The notes beneath the pieces are model-generated. The model was not told where the DNA came from and did not search any database. It saw only the letters and a program-made list of their open reading frames with translations. Below are positions 18,339-26,905 of a DNA stretch of 64,000 bases, piece after piece (the stretch's first letter is position 1; the number at the start of each line of letters is the position of its first letter). The stretch comes from Bin25 sp965221765 (lineage in GTDB: Bacteria > Bacteroidota > Bacteroidia > Flavobacteriales > Flavobacteriaceae), in NCBI GenBank assembly GCA_965221765.1, contig OZ244911.1, forward strand, positions 2,666,001 through 2,730,000, in the 5' to 3' direction. The position numbers and the translations under genes were made by a program.

Positions 18339-19492
18339 CAAAAACCAATGCTCATTGGCGTATTATATTACTTGATTTGATATTCGAAAAAATATAATCA
18401 TCGTAGAGATTTAAACTATTTGTTATCCAAAGAATTATTCTCTATTATTTCAGCCTATACTAGATCGACAGAATGGAGTTCAAAGCTACGTACAGGAAAT
18501 TCACATTATAACAATACCCTCATCCATATCCAAGGCTTTGGATTGGCGCCATCTGGCTTGATTGACGGCATCACCATCTTGTATTCTTTGAAATCCTCGG
18601 AAACTTATTCCAAAAACAGTAGAGCATCACTTTGGGAATTGGCATGAGGTGAGACGACATTACTAAAGTAGTCCTTGCTTTTTCAGAACAAACTTATGGA
18701 TTGGGCATAGATTCTCACACCACTTGTTTGACCATTTGCAATCTGTCTTTTTAAGACTTTAGATTCTTCCACCCTCCCTTTTTTTTACACCTAAAGATAA
18801 TATATGCTCCTTTCAATCTAGTTCTCTATGAAAATAATAATCTTGGCTGGCATCACAACGGGGTCTTTAACGCTTCTTGGTCTAGTTTTTATTAAGAGTG
18901 TTGATGTGGTTCAGAAATTAATTGGATGTTTTCATGGCATTATGATAATCGATGCACTATGCTCTTGGCTAGCTATTTCCCAATTCTCTTTTTAAAAGAA
19001 GTTTGTGGATTTCTACTATGTTAATAAGAAATATAATAACATGGCTTTCTGTTGAAAGGACTCTAAAACCATCTGTTCTTGTTCTATGAATAAATCATTG
19101 CGTTTTCTCCACTATTGCCCTTTGCTTTCAAATATATTTTTGTAATCGATCTTGGTAAAAGACCAATGGAATTGAGTGATACGATATTTTGAAAGTGAAC
19201 AATCGATAGCCAACTATTTGTATAATTGGTTTTTATGGTGAACATATTAATAATCACTTTAATCTGTTTCATCGGTCAAAAACTTTTAATCTTTTTGAAG
19301 TTTTTGCAATTCATATTCCCTGAGATATAAAATGATTTTAGTCTCAAGATGCCATCACTAATATTGATACCTAAATAGAGAATATATCATGAAGTAATAT
19401 AGAACGCTAATTAATGAATCTCAAAAAAAATAATTCCATTTACTATAGCATAATTGTTTTTATTAATTTGGCTAGTCAAAATAACTCAACCT
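18339..19492. other. Intergenic, eroded, 1.15 kb
   Basis: No intact gene of normal size. A 75-codon plus-strand frame at 18420-18647 and a 62-codon minus-strand frame at 19084-19272 show no family features. A short possible membrane peptide at 18828-18995 is listed separately. Codon-like patches suggest that genes once lay here. No repeat or RNA gene recognised. Confidence 0.4.
18828..18995 (+). CDS. Possible small membrane protein or N-terminal gene remnant
   Basis: 55 codons from ATG: MKIIILAGITTGSLTLLGLV, then FIKSVDVVQKLIGCFHGIMI and a final hydrophobic stretch. Two membrane-spanning segments are plausible and the composition is protein-like, but it sits in an otherwise eroded region and ends abruptly, so it may be the start of a lost membrane protein. 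Confidence 0.25.
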   Translation: MKIIILAGITTGSLTLLGLVFIKSVDVVQKLIGCFHGIMIIDALCSWLAISQFSF

Positions 19493-20827
19493 ATGAAAAA
19501 ACTATATGTTATTTGTTTTCTTATTTTATCACTTTCATTTTCGTATTCTCAGAATACTAAAAATCCTTGGGTGATTAGTTTAGGAGCTAATTTGATCAAT
19601 CTTTCAGGGGACAAGGTTGATAGTGGGATTAAATTTGGCGCCCCTTCGGTGGCTATATCTAGATATCTCATTGGAGGAGTTTCTTTTGGTGGTGAATATA
19701 CTTTAGGAAATGCCGAAGATGGCGATAAAGAATATACTTATACATCTTTAGAAGGAAATCTGAAATTGAATATTGTCAATAATCCACAGAAAAGTGTTCG
19801 ACCATTTGTCAAAGCTAGTTACGGTCTTGTAAGATTTGATGAAAAAAAGGATAAAGAAGGTCCTTTTCCTTCCACAGAAGCCAACTATACCCTTGGAGGT
19901 GGGGTTGGTGTGGATATCGATTTAAGTAGTCAAATAAGTCTTAATTTATCTACATCCATTCAGAGCAATATGGAAGATGAAAGTCCATTTGAAATTGGCT
20001 TTAATCATATGAAACACATTGTAGGATTTTCATACGGATTTGCAATTGCTGATAAAGACCGAGATGGCATTCGTGATCGCATTGATGAATGCCCTGAAGA
20101 GGCGGGTCTTAAAGAATTTGATGGTTGTCCTGATTCGGATGGAGATGGGATTATTGACAAAGATGATAACTGTCCTAATAAAGCAGGGATTGCTAAATTC
20201 AATGGTTGTCCTGATTCCGATGGAGATGATATCATTGATTCTGATGACCGATGCCCCCAGGAGGCGGGATCCAAAGATCTAGAAGGATGCCCTGATAATG
20301 ATAGAGATGGGGTTGCCAATCTTGATGATAACTGCCCAAATGAGGCAGGTCCAACGGATAATAATGGATGTCCTTGGGGAGATAAAGATGGTGATGGTAT
20401 CACGGATAACATAGATGCTTGTCCTGATGTTCCCGGTAGAAGAGACGATGGATGTCCGAGCATCCCACAATCAATTATTGATTGGACTTCTTCCGAAAAA
20501 GCCACTCTACATTTTGCTGGAGATAGTTCTAAATTATCAGAAGAAAATAAATCTACTTTGAGTGATGAGCTCGCCCCCATATTAAGAGATTATAATGCTA
20601 TTGAACTCCTTATAGAGGGACATGCTTCTTCAGATGGTTCTGAAACATATAATTACAAATTGGGATTAGAACGGGCTCAAAATGTTGTTGATTTCTTGAT
20701 TGAACAAGAAGTTGATCCCAATGCATTAGAAATCGTTTCTTATGGTGAAACACAACCCATTGCCACTAATAACACCCGAAAAGGGCGCAGTGCTAATCGA
20801 AGAGTTAAAATAGTGTTAAAAAACTGA
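19493..20827 (+). CDS. OmpA family outer-membrane protein with thrombospondin type 3 repeats
   Basis: 444 aa from ATG at 19493, which opens a clean signal peptide (MKKLYVICFLILSLSFSYSQ); the frame is open 13 codons further up but those are not conserved. Order: N-terminal beta-barrel (about 20-180), then a string of calcium-binding TSP3 repeats (DKDRDGIRDRIDECPEEAG, DSDGDGIIDKDDNCPNKAG and further copies, about 185-330), then the OmpA C-terminal peptidoglycan-binding domain (LLIEGHASSDGSETYNYKLG, ERAQNVVDFL, GRSANRRVKIVL). It tethers the outer membrane to the wall. A terminator follows. Confidence 0.93.
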   Translation: MKKLYVICFLILSLSFSYSQNTKNPWVISLGANLINLSGDKVDSGIKFGAPSVAISRYLIGGVSFGGEYTLGNAEDGDKEYTYTSLEGNLKLNIVNNPQKSVRPFVKASYGLVRFDEKKDKEGPFPSTEANYTLGGGVGVDIDLSSQISLNLSTSIQSNMEDESPFEIGFNHMKHIVGFSYGFAIADKDRDGIRDRIDECPEEAGLKEFDGCPDSDGDGIIDKDDNCPNKAGIAKFNGCPDSDGDDIIDSDDRCPQEAGSKDLEGCPDNDRDGVANLDDNCPNEAGPTDNNGCPWGDKDGDGITDNIDACPDVPGRRDDGCPSIPQSIIDWTSSEKATLHFAGDSSKLSEENKSTLSDELAPILRDYNAIELLIEGHASSDGSETYNYKLGLERAQNVVDFLIEQEVDPNALEIVSYGETQPIATNNTRKGRSANRRVKIVLKN

Positions 20828-20850
20828 CAATAGATTTTGCATTTTTTCTA

Positions 20851-20877
20851 AGCCTCCTAAATGGGAGGCTTTTTTTA
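20851..20877 (+). terminator. Rho-independent terminator after the OmpA gene
   Basis: AGCCTCC TAAAT GGGAGGCT (stem of 7 G/C-rich pairs) followed by T7. Placed 23 nt after the stop codon. Confidence 0.9.
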
Positions 20878-20930
20878 TACTATATTGACTAATTTGGACA
20901 ATGAATATTTAAAGATTTAATTACTGTGTT

Positions 20931-22418
20931 ATGAAATTCACCAATTATTCACTGTTATTTTTTTTAGTTTTTTCTTTTGGATTTTCGCAGGATCGACAGA
21001 TTGCAATCGATACGACTGTAATCACCAAACATCAAACCAAAATCAGAGGTGAAATCATTGATTATACGGCATATACCGGAACCCAACCCGTATGGAATAA
21101 TGATGGTAATGCCATCGCCACTCTTTTTTATACCTATTACAAAAGGGATAATCTTTCTAATTTAGCCAAACGACCTATAATTTTTTCTTTTAATGGAGGT
21201 CCTGGAAGTGCTTCTGTTTGGATGCACATGGCCTACACTGGCCCTTATACTTTAAACGTTGATAATGAAGGATATCCTATTCAACCCTATGGGTATAAAC
21301 AAAATCCATATTCGATATTGGATGTGGCTGATATCATTTTTATCAATCCAGTCAACACTGCTTATTCTAGAATTTTAGAAGTCGAAGGAAAAAAAGAACC
21401 AAGAGAAACTTTTTTTGGAATTGATGCTGATATCAAGTATTTGGCTGAATGGCTCAATACCTTTGTTTCGCGATACCAGCGATGGGAATCCCCCAAGTAT
21501 TTGATTGGTGAAAGTTATGGTGGAACGAGAGTGATGGGATTATCACTCGCTCTTCAAAACCAACAATGGATGTATCTCAATGGCGTAATTTTGGTATCTC
21601 CTGCTGACTATAAGGTTTATCGAACTGAAGGGCCTGTTGCCATTTCTTTGAATTTACCTTATTATACCGCTACGGCTTGGCATCATCAAAGACTCGAAGA
21701 TGCATTACAATCACAAGATTTATACGATATACTGCCTCAAGCTGAAGATTTTACCATTAATGAATTAATACCAGCCATTGCTCAAGGCGGCTTTATTAAT
21801 GCAGAACATAAAAATTTAATTGCTGAAAAAGTTGCTTATTACTCAGGTCTATCCAAACAGGCAGTCTTGGATAATAATCTTCGCATTCCAACTTCATTTT
21901 TTTGGAAAGAATTACTTAGAAGTGAAGGAAAAACTGTTGGCAGACTTGATTCAAGATACATCGGTATTGATGTAAAAGATGTGGGAGATCGTCCGGATTA
22001 TAATTCTGAATTAACTTCTTGGCTTCATTCCTTTACCCCAGCCATCAATCATTATATTCGTACCAAATTAAATTTTAATACCGATGTAAAATACAATATG
22101 TTTGGACCTGTTCAACCTTGGGAAAATGACAATATCAATGTTCGCGATGATTTAAGGCAAGCCATGGCTCAAAATCCTTTTTTAAACGTATTAATTCAAT
22201 CAGGTTATTATGATGGAGCGACCACTTATTTTAATGCTAAATATACCATGTGGCAAATCGATCCAAGAGGGGCCTTTAAACATCGATTTAGTTTTAAAGG
22301 TTATCGAAGTGGACATATGATGTATTTAAGATATCCTGATTTGATTCAATCTAATGAAGATATCCGAGACTTCATAAAAAGTAGTTTAACGAATGGTTCT
22401 CCGGCCAAATACGATTAA
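20931..22418 (+). CDS. S10 family serine carboxypeptidase
   Basis: 495 aa with signal peptide (YSLLFFLVFSFGFSQ). The alpha/beta hydrolase elements of S10 peptidases are present: FSFNGGPGSASVWMHM (oxyanion region), NPVNTAYSR, the nucleophile elbow GESYGG, and a C-terminal SGYYDGATTYFNAKYTMWQI (Asp) with YRSGHMMYLR (His). It removes C-terminal residues from peptides outside the cytoplasm. Stands alone after the OmpA terminator and converges with the sugar isomerase gene. Confidence 0.92.
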   Translation: MKFTNYSLLFFLVFSFGFSQDRQIAIDTTVITKHQTKIRGEIIDYTAYTGTQPVWNNDGNAIATLFYTYYKRDNLSNLAKRPIIFSFNGGPGSASVWMHMAYTGPYTLNVDNEGYPIQPYGYKQNPYSILDVADIIFINPVNTAYSRILEVEGKKEPRETFFGIDADIKYLAEWLNTFVSRYQRWESPKYLIGESYGGTRVMGLSLALQNQQWMYLNGVILVSPADYKVYRTEGPVAISLNLPYYTATAWHHQRLEDALQSQDLYDILPQAEDFTINELIPAIAQGGFINAEHKNLIAEKVAYYSGLSKQAVLDNNLRIPTSFFWKELLRSEGKTVGRLDSRYIGIDVKDVGDRPDYNSELTSWLHSFTPAINHYIRTKLNFNTDVKYNMFGPVQPWENDNINVRDDLRQAMAQNPFLNVLIQSGYYDGATTYFNAKYTMWQIDPRGAFKHRFSFKGYRSGHMMYLRYPDLIQSNEDIRDFIKSSLTNGSPAKYD

Positions 22419-22445
22419 TCGGTTAGTCACTTAACTCCTATTAGA

Positions 22446-23336
22446 CTATACATCACAGATCATCACGGCTTTAGCAAGGGAATCCAATCCTGCATTATTC
22501 CGATCTTTAGGGATGAATTCCTGAGCCAAATAACCTTCGAATCCCATGTCTTTAATAGCCTTAACCACTGCGGGATAATAAATTTCTTGATGATTATCTA
22601 ATTCATTTCTACCGGGATTTCCTGCCGTATGGTAATGCCCAATAAATTGATTATATTTTCTGATATTCCTAATCATATCTCCTTCTTGGACCTGCATGTG
22701 ATAAATATCGTAGAGTAATTTGAAATTTTCAGATCCAATTGTTTTGCACAATTCAACCCCCCAATGGGTCCTATCACACATATAATCTTTATGATCTACT
22801 TTTGAATTTAGTAATTCCATATGAATAATAACACCTCTCTTTTCCGCTTTTGATAGTATCCGTTTCAAACCTATCACACAATTTTCCAATCCAGTATCAT
22901 CATCGATATCTCTTCGATTACCACTAAAACAAATTAAATTTTTGTATCTAGCATCAGCCACTAAATCAATGTGTTTTAAATAGTTGTCTACTAGCGTATC
23001 ATGATATTGTTTATCATTGAACCCTTCTGTAAGGCTAATTTCAGCCCCATTACACATGGTAGATTCTAAATCAAGAGCTTTTAAATATTTCCAATTTTCT
23101 GGCCCCACCAAATCTACACCGACTAGTCCTATCTTTTTGGCTGCGACTGCTAATTGTTCAACCGATAACATATCTTGAAAGCACCAATAACATACTGATT
23201 GTTTGATATTTTTTTTGAGTTTTGACTTTGAAGACTTATGAATTGCTACCGTTGAATAATGCAATCCCAATGCCGTTGTTGTTGCCGCTATGGTTTTAAA
23301 AGCTTGTCTTCTAGAAATTGGTTGTTTTTTATTCAC
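22446..23336 (-). CDS. Sugar phosphate isomerase/epimerase, hydroxypyruvate-isomerase-like, exported
   Basis: 296 aa xylose-isomerase-like TIM barrel. The N-terminus carries a twin-arginine-type leader (ISRRQAFKTIAATTTALGLH), so it probably acts in the periplasm. Barrel and metal-site landmarks: GLVGVDLVGPENW, HMELLNSKVDHKDYMCD (E), KLLYDIYHMQVQEGDMI (D, H) and GHYHTAGNPGRNEL, then GYLAQEFIPK. GTG start. Such exported isomerases in Bacteroidota are often encoded with Gfo/Idh/MocA oxidoreductases acting on keto-sugars; one lies two genes upstream on the same strand. Confidence 0.88.
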   Translation of the reverse strand: MNKKQPISRRQAFKTIAATTTALGLHYSTVAIHKSSKSKLKKNIKQSVCYWCFQDMLSVEQLAVAAKKIGLVGVDLVGPENWKYLKALDLESTMCNGAEISLTEGFNDKQYHDTLVDNYLKHIDLVADARYKNLICFSGNRRDIDDDTGLENCVIGLKRILSKAEKRGVIIHMELLNSKVDHKDYMCDRTHWGVELCKTIGSENFKLLYDIYHMQVQEGDMIRNIRKYNQFIGHYHTAGNPGRNELDNHQEIYYPAVVKAIKDMGFEGYLAQEFIPKDRNNAGLDSLAKAVMICDV

Positions 23337-23358
23337 AGTTTAATGATAATAATTTTGT

Positions 23359-24390
23359 TTATAGTGCTTGAAAATCATTATTATAATGAAGATATTTTTC
23401 CCACTTCCAAGCACTCAGTAGAGCATCTTCAATAGAATATTTTGGTTGCCAGCGAAGTTGAGTTTGAATTTTTGAAGCATCTGCATAGGCTACAGGGACA
23501 TCTCCTTCTCGAATTTTGGATACCTTTTTGTTGATTGGTTTTTTAATAATTTTTTCAAATCGAGAGATCATTTCTTTTACTGAAACTCCGCTTCCAAGAC
23601 CTACATTGTAAGTATAATGATTTGAATTAGATGAAAAAAGATATTCCAACCCTAGAACATGAGCTTCAGCTAAATCCATCACATGAATATAATCTCTGAT
23701 ACAAGTTCCATCAGGCGTGTCATAAGTATCTCCATAAATTTTCAATTCTTTTCGCTTTCCTATACCAACTTGGGTCATCAAAGGGACTAAGTTTTGTGGT
23801 TCTCCGATGGGCCATTCTCCAATCCTTGCAGAAGGATGAGCCCCTATGGGATTAAAATACCTTAAACTCATTGCTTTAAAAGAATCATTGGATTTTATAA
23901 TATCTTTAATAATCCATTCACCCATTTGCTTGGTACGGCCATAGGGAGAAAAACTAGATTTAAAGGGTGTAGTTTCTTTGATTGGCAGTTGATCTGATTG
24001 ACCATAAACCGTACAAGATGAAGAAAATATAAACGGAATATTTTTTGATTTTATTTCACTGAGTAATGTGATCAATCCACTAATATTATTTTGGTAATAG
24101 GATAATGGCTGGGTAATGCTTTGATTGACTGATTTCAAGGCAGCCAAATGAATCACGCCATTGATATCCGAATATTTTTGAAATAATTCCTTTATTTCAT
24201 CGGATTGGGTAATGTCTTTTTTTTCAAATACAAGAGATTCTTTACCCAAAAGGGCAATGAGCTGATGGTACATCTTAATAACACTATTGGATAAATTATC
24301 GACCAAGATGACTTCATAACCTTTTTGGTTTAATACGGCACATATGTGAGCCCCGATGTACCCTAGCCCTCCTGTAATGATAATCTTCAC
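23359..24390 (-). CDS. galE: UDP-glucose 4-epimerase
   Basis: Interconverts UDP-glucose and UDP-galactose. 343 aa short-chain dehydrogenase fold: NAD motif GGLGYIGAHICAVL at the N-terminus, VIHLAALKSVNQSITQPLSY, the active-site SSSCTVYG with the Tyr-Lys pair in YGRTKQMGEW, then RYFNPIGAHPSARIGEWPIG and GTCIRDYIHVMDLAEAHVLG. GTG start. Located between an exported isomerase and a Gfo/Idh oxidoreductase on the same strand. Confidence 0.94.
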   Translation of the reverse strand: MKIIITGGLGYIGAHICAVLNQKGYEVILVDNLSNSVIKMYHQLIALLGKESLVFEKKDITQSDEIKELFQKYSDINGVIHLAALKSVNQSITQPLSYYQNNISGLITLLSEIKSKNIPFIFSSSCTVYGQSDQLPIKETTPFKSSFSPYGRTKQMGEWIIKDIIKSNDSFKAMSLRYFNPIGAHPSARIGEWPIGEPQNLVPLMTQVGIGKRKELKIYGDTYDTPDGTCIRDYIHVMDLAEAHVLGLEYLFSSNSNHYTYNVGLGSGVSVKEMISRFEKIIKKPINKKVSKIREGDVPVAYADASKIQTQLRWQPKYSIEDALLSAWKWEKYLHYNNDFQAL

Positions 24391-24499
24391 ACTAGGTGTT
24401 TTTATAGAAACGCATGCGATTTTTTTATAGCAATAACTCTAAAGACTACTTTTAGTGAACTTCAATCAGATTCTGACAAACTTTCTTGATGCCAAAGAA

Positions 24500-25990
24500 C
24501 TAATCGATTTTCCATGAATATCGATACTCTCTACCCACAAATTGGTTGGCTTCTTCAAAATTGGTAATCCGCATGTTTTCGCCATCCCATAAAAGTTTTT
24601 TTCGACCATAATATTCTGGCCATTCTCCGGATATTTCTTTTCTGAGGTTATAACTCCTAATGGCGATATTTCCCATCAATACAGTTTCTGTCAACGGTCC
24701 AGCATAATCAAACGAAGACGTTAATGCTTGATGCTCAGGAGAATCATAACCAGCTTTGCAAGCAGCAACCCAACTTTGTTGATGGCCATATTCTGGTAGA
24801 TCATACCGCGGATCATTTGTTTTCGACCCCACTTGAAGTGATTGACCTGGTTTGTACAATTTTGGATCAATAGCATAAACATCACTCTGTATGACCCCTT
24901 TTTCGCCTATCATCAATATGCCATTGGGGCCAATTTCTGCTTCAATTGGAAAGATTTCTGGATGAGCCGGTCGAATACCACCATCCATCCAAATCATTTT
25001 AACTTTAGATTTATTTAATGATGTGGGCTCGAAAGTCAAAGTCACCATGGAAGAAGCCGGACAACCTTCAGGATGATATTCAGGGGTCCAATTTCTAGTA
25101 TAAACAGTACCGATACTACATTCTACATCGATGGGATATTTTAGATTCAATGCCTTAAATGGGACATCGATAATATGACAACCCATATCGCCTAAGGCTC
25201 CTGTACCATATTCCCACCAACCTCTCCAATCAAACGGATGAAGCTTTGGAATATATGCCACAGATCTCGCAGGTCCTAACCATAAATCCCATTCTAAATT
25301 TTCAGGTTTTTGCGAGGGATTTTCTTCTGCAATAGCAAATCCTTGAGGCCAAACAGGTCTATTGGTCCAAACATATACCGTAGAAATATCTCCTATTTCA
25401 CCATCCTTTACCCATTTTTGAATCACTTGTTGATCGGGATTGGAACCTCCTTGATTCCCCATTTGGGTCACCACTTGTTGTTCCCTTGCCATCAAAGTCA
25501 GTTTTCTTGCTTCCTTTATATTATGAGTCAATGGCTTTTGGACATAAACATGTTTATTTCTTTCCATCGCCCAAATAGCAGCATTGGCATGGGTATGATC
25601 CGGTGTCGAAATAGTCACTGCATCGATGTCTGTTTGTTCGTCAAACATGACTCTAAAGTCTGTATAGAACTTGGCATTTGGAAAGCGTTCTATGGATTTG
25701 GTGACGCCATGTTGTCCATCAGGATGTACATCACAAAGGGCAACAACACGTTCAGAACCATTATTCCAAGCATGATAAATATCAGAAGATCCTTTTCCAC
25801 CTGCACCAATACACGCCAAGTTCAATTGATCACTTGGAGCGGTATAACCAATGCCACCAAGTACATTTCTAGGCACAATAAAAATCGATGATGCCAGCAA
25901 AGATTTTTTCATAAAATCTCTTCGTTTAATCTTTGAAGATTCAGTTGTTTTTGAAGTCATATTTTTCGATTGTTTGTTAAATCTATTCAT
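24500..25990 (-). CDS. Gfo/Idh/MocA family oxidoreductase, Tat-exported
   Basis: 496 aa NAD(P)-dependent sugar oxidoreductase. A twin-arginine signal (KIKRRDFMKKSLLASSIFIV) predicts folding with cofactor before export. The Rossmann part shows LNLACIGAGGKGSSDIYHAW, VVALCDV and HVYVQKPLTHNIKEARKLT (the catalytic EKP-type Lys as QKPL); the C-terminal part has DWRGWWEYGTGALGDMGCHI. The start could be ATG 25990 or the in-frame ATG at 25960; both keep the Tat motif. It probably acts on keto-sugars in the periplasm, with the TIM-barrel isomerase as partner. Confidence 0.9.
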   Translation of the reverse strand: MNRFNKQSKNMTSKTTESSKIKRRDFMKKSLLASSIFIVPRNVLGGIGYTAPSDQLNLACIGAGGKGSSDIYHAWNNGSERVVALCDVHPDGQHGVTKSIERFPNAKFYTDFRVMFDEQTDIDAVTISTPDHTHANAAIWAMERNKHVYVQKPLTHNIKEARKLTLMAREQQVVTQMGNQGGSNPDQQVIQKWVKDGEIGDISTVYVWTNRPVWPQGFAIAEENPSQKPENLEWDLWLGPARSVAYIPKLHPFDWRGWWEYGTGALGDMGCHIIDVPFKALNLKYPIDVECSIGTVYTRNWTPEYHPEGCPASSMVTLTFEPTSLNKSKVKMIWMDGGIRPAHPEIFPIEAEIGPNGILMIGEKGVIQSDVYAIDPKLYKPGQSLQVGSKTNDPRYDLPEYGHQQSWVAACKAGYDSPEHQALTSSFDYAGPLTETVLMGNIAIRSYNLRKEISGEWPEYYGRKKLLWDGENMRITNFEEANQFVGREYRYSWKID

Positions 25991-26038
25991 TCAATAAAAT
26001 TAATTTTTCTTTTGAAATTTTTGCTAATAAAATAATAC

Positions 26039-26064
26039 CATGTTCAACCCGCTAGTGCAATATA
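26039..26064 (+). repeat. Solo 26-bp near-palindromic element end
   Basis: Begins CATGTTCAAC and continues with CGCTAGTGCAATATA; the right arm is less palindromic than in other copies. Same motif as the IS30-like terminal repeat at 60327-60352. It sits in a 335-bp gap between the Gfo/Idh gene and the DUF6580 gene; the rest of that gap shows nothing else. Confidence 0.7.
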
Positions 26065-26325
26065 AATTTGTTTAAAAATCAGAGTTTTAGGAGCATTGTT
26101 GTTATGTTCATATAAGAAAAAATGGTTTGGGAAATATGTTTGATTTGACTACTCTCTCCATCAAATAAAACATTTAAATTCTTTCTAATAATCCGTTCTG
26201 ATCAAATCTATTGACTATGAATTATTTATGTTGGACCTAATAATTGAGCATGTCCATTTCTAAATTTTTATTTTTGAGTAGTTTTATTCAAATTTTAAAA
26301 ACCTAGTTAGAATTTCGAGCATTAT

Positions 26326-26847
26326 TTATTTGGTTGGAAAAACATGTCGAAGGTCTTTAAAATAATTTTTATCCTCAACCATGAATAAAGTCATTAGAAT
26401 CCCCCAAGCATAAAAAATATCACCTGCTATACTATTGGCAAAAAATGGTATGGCCATGGTATAACATGCCAACAGTCCTTCCCAAGTATAACCATAACCA
26501 CCATGTAACCAAACTCCGAAATTAGTAATCACAAAAAAGATGATAGAACCCAATAATATATTCCAAATTGAAATTTTGGAAACAATCATTCCCAAAATCG
26601 CCGTGAGTAATAAAGAAAGATAAACTACGGATATCAATCCGTGAAAACCAATAAAAAAATCGGTAATCAACATGGACAAAATAGGTAGCCCCATCGCTAT
26701 TGGTTTGGAGTGAAAATAATTACCGGAAATCAAAGCAATTGCCGTCATGGGAGCAAAATTGGGAGGATGGGGCAACCATCGTGAGATAAGTGCTAAAAAA
26801 ACCAACCCCATAAACACCCATAATTGTTTGGAATCACTTTTTGACAT
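26326..26847 (-). CDS. DUF6580 family putative transport protein
   Basis: 173 aa integral membrane protein with five or six hydrophobic segments. Family-like blocks: RWLPHPPNFAPMTAIALISG, ITDFFIGFHGLISVVYLSL, TNFGVWLHGGYGYTWEGLLA and CYTMAIPFFANSIAGDIFY. It resembles the substrate-binding S component of energy-coupling-factor vitamin transporters, but the ligand is unknown. It ends next to carB on the same strand. Confidence 0.8.
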   Translation of the reverse strand: MSKSDSKQLWVFMGLVFLALISRWLPHPPNFAPMTAIALISGNYFHSKPIAMGLPILSMLITDFFIGFHGLISVVYLSLLLTAILGMIVSKISIWNILLGSIIFFVITNFGVWLHGGYGYTWEGLLACYTMAIPFFANSIAGDIFYAWGILMTLFMVEDKNYFKDLRHVFPTK

Positions 26848-26905
26848 GCCTAAATTTTACTTTTTTGACTGTTCAACTAAGAGATTGATATGAAATCAAA
26901 TTGAT

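Noticed and set aside
20005..20580. 191-codon minus-strand frame opposite the OmpA gene
   Set aside because: Antisense shadow of the TSP3 repeats; low-complexity Ser/Pro composition follows from the Asp/Gly codons on the other strand.
25310..25891. 193-codon plus-strand frame
   Set aside because: Antisense to the Gfo/Idh/MocA gene, no family features; the minus-strand gene is certain.
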